A DNA stretch of 64,000 bases from a virus. The notes under the pieces were generated by a model. It ran no database searches. It saw only the letters and a program-made list of their open reading frames with translations, and was not told the origin of the DNA. This document shows, piece after piece, positions 57,601-64,000 of the stretch. Each line of letters starts with the position of its first letter. The stretch's first letter is position 1. The stretch covers positions 1 to 64,000 of IMG/VR virus record IMGVR_UViG_3300049793_000123, one strand, 5' to 3'. The position numbers and the translations under genes are program-made.

Positions 57601-60197
57601 ACCGTATGGTTGCCGCGAGAATGGCACCCAATTACGCCACGGCGTTGAACGAGGCCAAGCGTGACTTGTTCTCGGCCATAAACAGCGATGTGGCAGCCAT
57701 CGACAAAGTGTTTGGCGATGCCAATAACAGCCACGACCGGAACCGACCTGACAGCCTGATCGACGTGGTGACCGCTGATAATTCTTTCACCAAGCCTCGC
57801 CAAGGATTGGTGGCCCCATCCACCTATTTCGACTACTCGATGGCCCAGAATGGGCGCAGGGCTCAATTCACCAATAGCCTGCGCAATGTCATGCGGCTGC
57901 GCGAGGTCGAGGCCATGCAGGGCGTGCTGGCCCAATTCCGTTCAGCCAAGCTCGACTTCGACAACCGGATCAAGGCTTTGGAGATGCAGGGCAAGACGCC
58001 TGCGCAGGCACGTAAACAGGTGGGCAACGAGTCACGCGCAGAGCAACTGGCTGGCAAGCGCCATGTGGACCTCTACGAGTTGGAGAAGACCATCAAGTCG
58101 CTGGAGAGAATCTTGAGCGAGACGGAGCGCATCGCCTCCCTGCGTGATGACCATTTCGATGGGGCCTTGATCCAAGGACTGAACAAGACCCGCGCATTTC
58201 TTGGAACGAGCTTGCTGGCTACCGCTGGATCGTCGGCTCGTAACACCTTCGGGTCTGGATTGGTGCAGGCGACACTGAGCCGGATTCTGGGTCGTTCGTG
58301 GCACGAAATCCTGCGCAATGTGGCGACGTTCGGAAGGCATATTGGAAAATCCTTGGCCCTGCAACTGACTCACGCTACCGTCGGAAATCCCAATCTTCAT
58401 CGGATGCTCACACGGAACGCCCCATTGCTCGCCAAGGTGACCAGCGGGATTGCGCAGTGGGCCAATCAATGGGAGAAGATTCAGGCGCAGATGGATGAGA
58501 TCGGAGTGTCGCCAAACACGCAGATCATGCAGGCCGTGAAGCTGCGCGGGATGCTGCCGGAGACCGGTGGAAAAATCACCACAGTTGAGCCGGGCGCGAT
58601 TGCGAATCTGGCCACGGCCATTACCACGCTTCCAGGAATCAGAAAGTTCTCAGTAGGTGGAAGGGTGATTGGCGAAGGTGCTAAGGCCATCTTCCCGGGC
58701 TTCTTCGACCGCGCCATCAACGCTGGGGCAATGGCTTTCTGGAATGGCGAGGAGGCTGCGCTGAAGGCCAAGGCTTTTGAGGCTTTCGCGCGCAAGGAAT
58801 CCATCAACGGCCCGGGCTGGGATGACCTGACCAGGGGTGACAACTTGCTCCAGCCGTCGGACCTTGGAACCAACCACCTCGGGATGAAGCAATGGCGCGA
58901 CAACTTCGCCTCTGTTGGCCTGATGGATCGCGTGCTTTTGGACTGGTATAACAAAGTGAAGAACCTGCCTCCCGATCAGCGCGCCGCAGTGCCTATCCTC
59001 GCGCCCGAGGAAGAGGCTCAGGTTGCATTGGAGCATCTCAAGACCGTCAACGTCGGCACCGAGACCAATCGGCCCACGTTCAGCAAGGGTAGTGGAATTG
59101 GTGGAACGGTGCGCCAAGCACTGGGCCAATTCACCGGTTTCCCGTCCGAAATCCTGAACCTCATCAGCAGGCTGGAAAAGCGTGGAGGAAAGGACTCTGG
59201 AAACGCTGGTCGTTATGCCCTGCACATGGCTGTCCTGACGCTGCTGGCCATCATCATTGGTGGCGCAGGAAATGAGTTGGCCAAGTGGCTGAACCGGGCG
59301 ACCACTGGCGAGGCAACGTCGGCGGTCGGGCTGGAGAACATCACGGACGCCAACACGGCGCTCCGCTGGCTGGCCACGGCGCTTGGAACGGTGGTGCCTG
59401 GCGTTGGTGAACCGCTCTCGCGCGTGCTTGGTGGCACGTCCAACAAGCCGCTGATGGACATCACCCAGTTGACCCCGTTGTTTGGTGCCACGGCGGACGC
59501 GGCGATGGCGTTGCAGAAGATCGCGCAGACACACGAGTTCGTTTACCCGGTGGCTGATTTTGTTCGGAGATGGGTGCCGTTGGCCAAGCCCGCGTTACTG
59601 TTGATTCCGGGAGCACTGGGAGACCAAGCCGCACGCAACGCCAACCGTGCCGTCACCGCCGCAGTGCCTCCTGAAATGGAACCGCGCAAGCAATCTGGAG
59701 GTGGAGCGCCGACGCAAACTCCGATGACTCCAATTCTGCGCGATCTGATGGCCGCAGCCTACGCTGGAGATCAGCAACGTGTCGCCAGCCTGTATCAAGC
59801 GGCGGTGGAGGAGAAGCGCCACCAAGGCTCACCCGATCCAGAAGGCTCGGTCCTGTCGTCGATCCAGTCTCAAGTTCCGACCAGAAAAGTCTTAGGCCGA
59901 GTGCCAACCGCTGCCGAGGAGGCAACCATTCTATCGCGCATGTCAGGAACACAGCGGGCAGACTTTGAAAAGTCTCGCCGAGCGTTCGCGCTGCTTGAGC
60001 AAACTGTCGGCAAGTCGATTGCATTTACGAAGCGAATTCGGCCGACGGCTACACGCGCTCGTTCGCGAGGCTTGTTGGGTGGCGGTCGGTCTGTGCTGGG
60101 GCGGCGTCGCCAATCGTTTCCACGGCTTCGGCTGGGATCAGGCCGGTCCCGGCGCACAGTGGGCACGGGACGGAAGAAGCGGCGGGAGTTGGTGTGA
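51690..60197 (+). CDS. Giant polyvalent virion protein with ART-like and metallopeptidase-like domains
   Basis: A 2,835-residue protein. N-terminus MPQIAEIEGIGNVEFDDSFTPDQIADKV is of the type seen in podovirus internal proteins. Hydrophobic segments at about 147-190 and 2509-2531 could cross membranes. ART-like region at about 536-657 (VFYRSG...YVADDPTVAALFAE...GYDAIRISEGSNGNSIAVLNE). Metallopeptidase motif HELAHH (1058-1063) with a Glu at 1136. Many helical regions in between. The C-terminus from about 2785 overlaps a convergent gene and may be read-through. It probably enters the host with DNA; enzyme activity is inferred. Confidence 0.8.
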   Translation: MPQIAEIEGIGNVEFDDSFTPDQIADKVKNEVIPQFQRRKARLSQLTAERAQFENEQATRSPSLSDRMGAATIAALDQGPSEFLRQGYSILEAGSRPFSASDSQIFARKAQAARADVQRAAEEAQTLDPSATGRVAQTVASTATSSAPLMAASVVAPILAGPALAVKAAVGASALAGAGQSFGAVFNDAKNTYMEQGLSEDEAARRSYVPAIASGAWTGALTSAFGATGIQAIAKGFGKESAKATFIGILRNAAPEAVHEMSEEGLDQLGQGFVERLTFNPKKTIADIAEETLMAGLAGGLLGGGANVGFGLAGKASEAVDAGRTAFDQRRLATAFQNEEAATDQASAARALRMSDRSAVQALDPNRSAQYFAPRQTPVPGNSVETQRNFAQPGPASAPPSQGQMSFVLPDEVRAQMAQQLQTPNLVAEIAPPPVVMESLVAAAPTTEQSSAVAPPIAQPSTETAAVPVAETATTTPTQTAIANDLQDISGLRSEIQPRSTTQQEEPVAQTSQEAAPNRGIFQAQEAVQTPPAVANGVFYRSGITSSREGVTYVADDPTVAALFAEGGEFGRPGAKLETLRGNLKIFDSRSASPEETLHILGRKALKYVEPDGLLNFTGFEGDPSIRQRLQESGYDAIRISEGSNGNSIAVLNESFPKLSSGSNPPVVTTEQPHGFVSLVDFNSSALNPKVGTAFDVDLPDVSTPGNMVALEQRLLTGARQSSAQGSKRSITHKFLAVVDNNDGQVYLLPVYEDTKSGFANTVAPNAAGEPRGQRLSRVLGEKSAGDISEPRYEVLEGVRLKNPARTFPRTFTREEWSQIRSDALAEQEATTNKLVGDVEPAEGLIDTPTAAVVEAVIPPGHLAEHDLREIFRLYQQNPELKEFATAASPIIQAIEREERTVWEPATFAQQLNAVLNARPQTFDQFYDTFDPSGYAEWKERTIRSNRSKYAGGPPVSGTAIPQTPGLPTTFATPQEAIDFLTAPGSPVASNVGNVLVAALTDPALQKSLGALGFKLSVQNAAVSLAEGATTGRHAAYDPVTGTVLLALGIRDAEAGPHELAHHLETLLPQADRKALDNARQSAISKELRRADLTAEQRAFLEALRAGQKSSAWFDSQFQSIGPAIEEFYPLINTSEFFAKGFSERYLNRINATHQERGLWGRIKEMLKRVYAWLKDRVGLTSAQDAAFQRLISGDFEVTARNGMLFDDGGLSGSASHVFTSSQEVADRAGAVDLTPDQVAGISRVAQAQTSIVPQAFTAQLDALNSDTSTPEGVAKRELGYLSDIGSINAGVPTPQQLATMPANTEQELLERESAADAAIRHYQTVDDIRSGLSNKMQKASEELAKAVKKIPARNKAEAQEAMLAAMSDRLLTGYKQYLADQAALTAPNSTIQGQRNALLEAMQRRVADAEITPSSIRKALEAISLHIPDVVLNAAKDPHDILVWVQQNPNLLNGVISQSVQDFLTDTMGGPTGLQFQGLANPTNPFGSQQYFITKSPLEFKGIIEQLKGMRALRQQQDATLNSVKNFKSWFSGGGRPTVVGSDAFARAYYRYRSKQEKAAAIVSAIDKDIAHWDNEIRGLLLAEQHLDALRSTPEWQAGLTLASNLGDVMMRDVERADPRTGVTEYIGPITGEKFYVNLSPDADVENENMTSLMKLVAEFDQFAADPNSDPVRKRDAAKRSAYLKQYKLRPDFNPDAGTMVNYWDVGPGVQVKIDPIGTFRRVLGGLPSTMNHELRSLAGRAATDALQVAQQADQIEQYLETLQNNADHGGKAINIASVQAAQAHGYQGNKGVLLWERDVLNPILASGQSFGSPVLKVGMTLPTSGKVVIQSDIDAIEKMKAWNRDVLKTAQGAPESRTARYFNPVQVVDETGKVNRNAVGSGVYTMARAPSRWGFEFSQEWKRAGNDLQRVGLLRDPVNFQQAVLGRIAEQSSEFNQGRLGPVFAQMASEMKKGRRYNTMDDVLDDMANRMVAARMAPNYATALNEAKRDLFSAINSDVAAIDKVFGDANNSHDRNRPDSLIDVVTADNSFTKPRQGLVAPSTYFDYSMAQNGRRAQFTNSLRNVMRLREVEAMQGVLAQFRSAKLDFDNRIKALEMQGKTPAQARKQVGNESRAEQLAGKRHVDLYELEKTIKSLERILSETERIASLRDDHFDGALIQGLNKTRAFLGTSLLATAGSSARNTFGSGLVQATLSRILGRSWHEILRNVATFGRHIGKSLALQLTHATVGNPNLHRMLTRNAPLLAKVTSGIAQWANQWEKIQAQMDEIGVSPNTQIMQAVKLRGMLPETGGKITTVEPGAIANLATAITTLPGIRKFSVGGRVIGEGAKAIFPGFFDRAINAGAMAFWNGEEAALKAKAFEAFARKESINGPGWDDLTRGDNLLQPSDLGTNHLGMKQWRDNFASVGLMDRVLLDWYNKVKNLPPDQRAAVPILAPEEEAQVALEHLKTVNVGTETNRPTFSKGSGIGGTVRQALGQFTGFPSEILNLISRLEKRGGKDSGNAGRYALHMAVLTLLAIIIGGAGNELAKWLNRATTGEATSAVGLENITDANTALRWLATALGTVVPGVGEPLSRVLGGTSNKPLMDITQLTPLFGATADAAMALQKIAQTHEFVYPVADFVRRWVPLAKPALLLIPGALGDQAARNANRAVTAAVPPEMEPRKQSGGGAPTQTPMTPILRDLMAAAYAGDQQRVASLYQAAVEEKRHQGSPDPEGSVLSSIQSQVPTRKVLGRVPTAAEEATILSRMSGTQRADFEKSRRAFALLEQTVGKSIAFTKRIRPTATRARSRGLLGGGRSVLGRRRQSFPRLRLGSGRSRRTVGTGRKKRRELV

Positions 60198-60477
60198 TGA
60201 GCCACCGGCGTTCAGCCTCACGACGCAACGCCTCGTAAGCAGGGCCGAACACGCCAACCTTATCGCACTCAGCCATCGTGCGCAGGATGGCAGTCTCCTC
60301 GTCGGTGAGCGTTGGTGGTTCGGTCTCAACGCGGAATTCATCCTCGTGGCAGTCATACCGCCACCCATGACGGTCGGCGATTAACCATCCGTTTCGACTT
60401 CTGGCGCACACGCGGCCAGATTTTCCATACATCCCGGACAGCACGACGGAATACCACTTACCTATTTCGATTGTCAT
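60049..60477 (-). CDS. Zinc-binding small protein
   Basis: A 142-residue protein starting MTIEIGKWYSVVLSG. The N-terminal half resembles a small beta domain (GRVCARSRNGWLIADRHGWRYDCHEDEF); the C-terminal half has CPLCAGTG (zinc/J-protein-type motif). It overlaps the end of the giant plus-strand ORF by 149 nt, convergent. The function is unknown. Confidence 0.55.
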   Translation of the reverse strand: MTIEIGKWYSVVLSGMYGKSGRVCARSRNGWLIADRHGWRYDCHEDEFRVETEPPTLTDEETAILRTMAECDKVGVFGPAYEALRREAERRWLITPTPAASSVPCPLCAGTGLIPAEAVETIGDAAPAQTDRHPTSLANERV

Positions 60478-60679
60478 ATTCAGGGCGGTAAACATTTGAG
60501 GTCATGTGCCACATCCCGCAGTCGTCGCATTTGTAGGCCCCCAATTCGCCGCCGGGTTGAATAACCTTCCCGGCGGCGATCAACGCTTGGGTGTGCGACT
60601 GAAATTTCACCTTGCCACTGTCCTCGCAACGCCTTGGTGTGGGCTTGTCGCGCGTGGCGTGGTTGCGTTTTTGGCGCAT
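60458..60679 (-). CDS. Small zinc-binding protein (CxxCGxWHxTS type)
   Basis: A 73-residue protein starting MRQKRNHATRDKPTPRRCEDSG. The end KCDDCGMWHMTSN is the C-x-x-CG-x-WH-x-TS motif found in many small phage proteins, together with the upstream CEDSGKVKFQSHTQAL. Function unknown; probably nucleic-acid binding. Confidence 0.65.
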   Translation of the reverse strand: MRQKRNHATRDKPTPRRCEDSGKVKFQSHTQALIAAGKVIQPGGELGAYKCDDCGMWHMTSNVYRPEYDNRNR

Positions 60680-60693
60680 GGTGAAACACGGCT

Positions 60694-61587
60694 CTATTGG
60701 ATGGGGAACGGAAGCGTTTGACACACAAAGCCGCACGCTCCACGGTGGCCACCACCGCCATGCTTCTTAGCGATCTCGGAGAGGTCCAAATCCTTGCGGT
60801 GGTTGGCATGGTAAAGTGACACCATCCACTTCTTTCCGTCGAACCTGAAACCCAGCAGCGCATCGTGTCCGGTCTCCGGGTTGTCCTTGGCAGCGAACAG
60901 GAGCGAGTTGAATCGAGCGTGATTGACGCACAGGAATTTCAACCCCTCCCACTCCATCACCCAAGTGAGGTCATTGCAAATCCCAGCATCAACCGCCTTG
61001 GCGTAACGCTGGGCAATGCGACCGCTTTCGATCACCCCATAAACCACATCCTTGGTCAGAAGCAGAGTGCCGAGCAGTGAAGGATCATCCAATTCTTCAG
61101 CCTTCAGTCCGTATTGGAATGTCTCGGCGTCCGGGTCGCGCTTGTCCCAAATGTCGTACTCGCCAGCCAACCGGATTGCGTGCGGCTCAGACACCTTGCG
61201 ATCAATGAAGTCCTGCTTGCCGGGCAGTGGAACCTGAAGTTGCTCGTTGGTTCGGTTCTGCGCGTTGTGCTCGCCAATGGAGAACCACTGCCACGCTAGC
61301 CGACAAGCGGCCACGCCGTCAATTTGGTAGCCGTGCAGGCTCGGGAACTGGTCAATACTGGTGGCGTGATGGTCGATCCATACGATGTTGTGAAGGGACC
61401 GCCCGGTGATGCAGGTTGGTGGCAAGTCCATCACCACCACATGATCGTAACCAGAGGCGTCGATTTGAGGCTGTCCAAAGTTCCACCCGATCAAGGTGGC
61501 ATTGGGAAGAAATTTTGAGGCGACCTCTCGACAGAAGATGCCATCGTAGTCCGCGCTGTGATAAACCGCGAGTGTTTTTGGGGTCAT
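60694..61587 (-). CDS. DHH-family phosphoesterase
   Basis: A 297-residue protein starting MTPKTLAVYHSADYDGIFC. DHH motifs: I, YHSADYDGI; II, VVMDLPP; III, VWIDHHATS (the DHH triad); DHHA1-type end KKHGGGGHRGACGF. The family includes nanoRNases, c-di-AMP/c-di-GMP or pApA phosphodiesterases, RecJ and cyclic-oligonucleotide-degrading enzymes. The short RecJ-like/NrnA size fits oligonucleotide or cyclic nucleotide cleavage, and an anti-defence role is conceivable. Confidence 0.8.
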   Translation of the reverse strand: MTPKTLAVYHSADYDGIFCREVASKFLPNATLIGWNFGQPQIDASGYDHVVVMDLPPTCITGRSLHNIVWIDHHATSIDQFPSLHGYQIDGVAACRLAWQWFSIGEHNAQNRTNEQLQVPLPGKQDFIDRKVSEPHAIRLAGEYDIWDKRDPDAETFQYGLKAEELDDPSLLGTLLLTKDVVYGVIESGRIAQRYAKAVDAGICNDLTWVMEWEGLKFLCVNHARFNSLLFAAKDNPETGHDALLGFRFDGKKWMVSLYHANHRKDLDLSEIAKKHGGGGHRGACGFVCQTLPFPIQ

Positions 61588-61600
61588 ATTTGTTGTGATT

Positions 61601-61866
61601 TCAGATGGGTTTGCGACCAACGAAAAGAATACTGTAATCCCGAATCTGATCGCCATTCTTACCAACCCCGTGCGCGCAGTCGGTCAGCTCGTCCTTCAGC
61701 ACCTCAAGGCCGAGGCCAGGGGCGTAGGTGGACAGCTCGCCCACGTAGCCCTCGTGCCGGTGCGCGCAGTTCGGTGGCTGGCCTTTGCGCAGGGCCTCGC
61801 GCCAGAGGCCGCGACGTGGCTGCCGAGGAACCCGGCGATGCCGGTGATGAGAACGGTTTTGCTCAT
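61601..61866 (-). pseudogene. Chimeric remnant: epimerase N-terminus joined to a methyltransferase-like C-terminus
   Basis: From ATG 61866 the frame reads MSKTVLITGIAGFLGSHVAA, the start of an NAD-dependent epimerase (GxxGFLG). After about 20 codons the epimerase reading stops making sense. A shifted frame then reads GLWREALRKGQPPN ... ELTDCAHGVGKNGDQIRDYSILFVGRKPI, resembling the end of a SAM methyltransferase, and stops at 61601. Each half is real-looking, but they are out of frame, so a deletion or a mis-joined assembly is likely. Confidence 0.5.
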
Positions 61867-62060
61867 GGTGTGTTCAAGGCTGTGATTGAAGCGTCGGCAA
61901 TCGCCTTGGCCTCTTGAATCGTGGTCTCGTAATCGCCGTATGCCGTTCCAGCCATCAGCAGCCCTTGGAGGGCTTGCGCGAATAGCCACTCGCGCTTGGT
62001 GAGCCCGTAGGCAGTTGTGGCATAAACCGGATCACCCGGTCTGGTTGGTGTGACATTCAT
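61863..62060 (-). CDS. Small phage protein (GLTKREWLFAQ type)
   Basis: A 65-residue protein, MNVTPTRPGDPVYATTAYGLTKREWLFAQALQGLLM..., of a kind common in phages (short N-terminal region, helix GLTKREWxxAxALQG, then a helix DYETTIQEAKAIADASI). It starts near the glycosyltransferase end and ends in ATGA overlap with the chimera. Confidence 0.6.
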   Translation of the reverse strand: MNVTPTRPGDPVYATTAYGLTKREWLFAQALQGLLMAGTAYGDYETTIQEAKAIADASITALNTP

Positions 62061-64000
62061 GTTTTCTCGTGGATTAATGGCAGATATTTTTCACTCCAGA
62101 AAGGATAGACAGCGCCCTCGAAAGCCAGTTCAAGGTTGCGGATCGAGAACTGCTTAACCAGTTCGGAGTCCCCATCTTGGTGGAGGTGGACATGTTGAGG
62201 ATAGAACCATTCACTCTCCACCAGCGCAATATCCTTCAAGCATGGCAGGCAGATGTCTTGGGCGTGCGGGAAGTTCACCACGACAACGCACTTGCAACCA
62301 ACCGCCGTGGCAATGTGCATGGGGCCGCTCATGATGCCGATGAACCACTCGCACTGTTCCAACTCGACCACCAGAGACGCCACCGATGCGCGCGGTGCCG
62401 TGGCATTGCGGACGCCTCGAAGGCCGCTGGGCTTGCGACCAACCTCAACGAACTCCATGTCGTAGCCGTGGCGGCTAATGAACTCCTGAATCACGGCCAT
62501 GTGGGTGGAATAAATCTGGCGTGCCCGGCAGTGCAGATTGTCACGCTGCCAATCAGCGAACCGGCCAGCCTCCAAATGGATGGCGCATCGGCCACGCTTC
62601 CGGCGTGACGGGTTGTGGGCGATGTGCGGGGATGGAACTAAACTGGGATTCAATCCAAAGGCCCGCTGCAACCGCTGGGTGAAATGGCCATTCCCCATGT
62701 CGAAGGTGGTCTGCAAGTAATCAGCGGACACCAGCGGCTCGCCCGAATAGGTCTTGTTCCACCCATTGATGGAGCAAATCTCGCCGAAGATCGTGGACGG
62801 GTGCCACGTCGAGCGTGACACTCCATCCGCCCGAGCCGCCTCTTGCTGCGCCGTGAGGATGGCAATATCTCCGAGGCCAAGCGCGTTGTTGCTCAGGGCG
62901 TGCTTCGAGAAGTCTATCAGGGCGTGCTTTTGCGCGCGTTGCAGCCGCCGGTAATGGCGCAAGATCAAATCCTCAACCCCAACCGGAGTCGCCCGGATCA
63001 TAATAGCTGGCGCGGCGGCAGCCAGTGGCTTGTTGTGGCTCGCCGTGTTGGTAGAAGACGGGTGGCACTCGTGGTAAATCAACCCGTCAAACCGCGCCTT
63101 TGGCTCAAAAGCCTCCATGATCCGGCGCAGCACACGGTCCCACTCCACGTCGCCCACGATAAAGTCAGGCACTTGGTCGCGATGGCCCAGCCACCACGCT
63201 TTGGTGCAGCAGAACAGGTCGCACCCGTCGTACGGGATTCCAGTCTCAACAGCATCCCGAATCCGCATGGTTGGGACTGGTGCCATGAAATCCCGACGGA
63301 ACGAATAGAGGCAGTCCTGCGCCGCCAAGGTCTGCGCAATCTTGGTGGCCGTGTCCGAGCAAAACGCCACGTCCGAATTGCTGTAAACGATTACATCGTC
63401 GTCGCCGCACATGGCTGCGGCTTGATCGAAGATGTCGCGCAGGAATGGTTTCCCTGCGACGCTTCGCTCTGGCTTCAACTCCAGCTTCAACCACGCCTGG
63501 TGCTTGTGAGACTTTGGCCATGTCTGCCACGCGCGGCGGTGGCGCTCGACTTCCCGCTGGTCATCTGGTGTGTGGCACGGGGTAGCGTGAGCGAAGATGC
63601 GCGGCCTGATAATCCGACTTACAACCTTATTGATCCACGCCAGATCAATCGCACGCTTGTAAGGCTGCTTCCAAACCACGTTGCAGCGCGTCTCCGTGCC
63701 GCTCCACGGCGGGTAAAGATCGGAGATGAACGCCACCACCGGAACCTGCGAGGCGACTGCCAAGTGAAGCGTGGAGGTGTCCACGGTGATTAACAGGTCG
63801 GCACTGTCCATTAGCCCGAGCAGGTCGATCACCGTGCGAGCCCTAATAAGCGTCAGGTTGACCAGATTCACGCCACCGCAAATGCATTTCACCAAGGTTG
63901 TAAGTTCGTCGGACTTCTCAAATGGAGACGAATGGCTGGCAATGGCCAAGAGGACGTTTGGACAGTTCGGCTGGATGTGTTTTGAGACCAGCGCGGACTC
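62057..64000 (-). CDS. Multidomain glycosyltransferase, 5' end outside window
   Basis: The frame is open to the right edge (64000) and ends at 62057; at least 647 residues. The first visible part has ADLLITVDTSTLHLAVASQVPVVAFI...PPWSGTETRCNVVW, typical of GT9 (heptosyltransferase-like) enzymes. The middle (LKPERSVAGKPFLRDIFDQAAAMCGDDDVIVYSNSD) resembles a nucleotide-sugar glycosyltransferase. A second GT9-like half is at the C-terminus (ELEQCEWFIGIMSGPMHIATAVGCKCVVVVN). It probably modifies host LPS or phage DNA/protein; the target is unknown. Confidence 0.7.
   Translation of the reverse strand, partial: ESALVSKHIQPNCPNVLLAIASHSSPFEKSDELTTLVKCICGGVNLVNLTLIRARTVIDLLGLMDSADLLITVDTSTLHLAVASQVPVVAFISDLYPPWSGTETRCNVVWKQPYKRAIDLAWINKVVSRIIRPRIFAHATPCHTPDDQREVERHRRAWQTWPKSHKHQAWLKLELKPERSVAGKPFLRDIFDQAAAMCGDDDVIVYSNSDVAFCSDTATKIAQTLAAQDCLYSFRRDFMAPVPTMRIRDAVETGIPYDGCDLFCCTKAWWLGHRDQVPDFIVGDVEWDRVLRRIMEAFEPKARFDGLIYHECHPSSTNTASHNKPLAAAAPAIMIRATPVGVEDLILRHYRRLQRAQKHALIDFSKHALSNNALGLGDIAILTAQQEAARADGVSRSTWHPSTIFGEICSINGWNKTYSGEPLVSADYLQTTFDMGNGHFTQRLQRAFGLNPSLVPSPHIAHNPSRRKRGRCAIHLEAGRFADWQRDNLHCRARQIYSTHMAVIQEFISRHGYDMEFVEVGRKPSGLRGVRNATAPRASVASLVVELEQCEWFIGIMSGPMHIATAVGCKCVVVVNFPHAQDICLPCLKDIALVESEWFYPQHVHLHQDGDSELVKQFSIRNLELAFEGAVYPFWSEKYLPLIHEKT

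Noticed and set aside
1-64000. Integrase, attachment site or other prophage hallmark
   Set aside because: No integrase or recombinase gene and no att-like repeat was found, so lysogeny cannot be claimed from this window even though HTH regulators are present.

Overview
The window is a 64 kb piece of a tailed double-stranded DNA phage genome, open at both ends: a minus-strand gene runs off each edge. It has a large terminase, portal, scaffold-like and capsid-like genes in the usual order, a tail-collar protein, a very large (2,835 aa) virion-type protein, many tiny tightly packed early genes, a DnaB-type helicase, RecE/RecT-like recombination genes and a DNA methyltransferase. No tape measure, sheath or tail-tube gene is visible, so a short-tailed (podovirus-like) virion is the best guess. 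No integrase, DNA polymerase or RNA polymerase is visible here. Sec signal peptides and a lipoprotein point to a diderm host. The Thr/Asn-rich style of the secreted proteins recalls Verrucomicrobiota phages, but that host assignment is inference only.

Layout. (1) 1-5180, minus strand: about 16 small genes, many joined by 4-nt ATGA/GTGA overlaps, with an 18-bp coding repeat at the left edge, a 76-bp exact duplication, and a palindrome-rich non-coding stretch at 4049-4761. (2) 5181-5901: non-coding, hairpin-rich, with two terminator-like structures. (3) 5902-12873: mainly plus-strand small genes starting with a T4 Rnl1-type RNA ligase, interrupted by minus-strand groups at 7050-7196, 8984-10219 and 10614-10952 that include HTH proteins. 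(4) 12874-13845: no protein genes, but one good tRNA-Asp and several tRNA-like or multibranched structures. (5) 14006-31591, minus strand: DNA metabolism (lysozyme-like protein, VRR-NUC-like nuclease, DnaB helicase, Dcm methyltransferase, MazG-like protein, RecE/RecT pair), an NAD+ pair (Prs-like plus Nampt-like), then an HNH endonuclease and the large terminase. (6) 31712-60197, plus strand: virion genes, a host-envelope group (signal-peptide proteins, SGNH esterase, holin-like protein, lipoprotein) and the giant polyvalent protein. (7) 60049-64000, minus strand: small zinc-binding proteins, a DHH phosphoesterase, a broken epimerase/methyltransferase chimera and a multidomain glycosyltransferase running off the right edge.

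How it fits together. The RNA ligase and tRNA cluster would counter tRNA cleavage by the host. The Prs/Nampt pair resembles NARP1, which rebuilds NAD+ after NAD+-depleting defences. The methyltransferase would protect DNA from restriction, and the giant ART/metalloprotease-like protein may enter the cell with the DNA. The most unusual signals are: a second ORF overprinting the dcm gene with its own family-like motifs; an in-frame TGA in the replicative helicase; the structured RNA/tRNA-like region; and the duplicated hairpin-bearing 76-mer.
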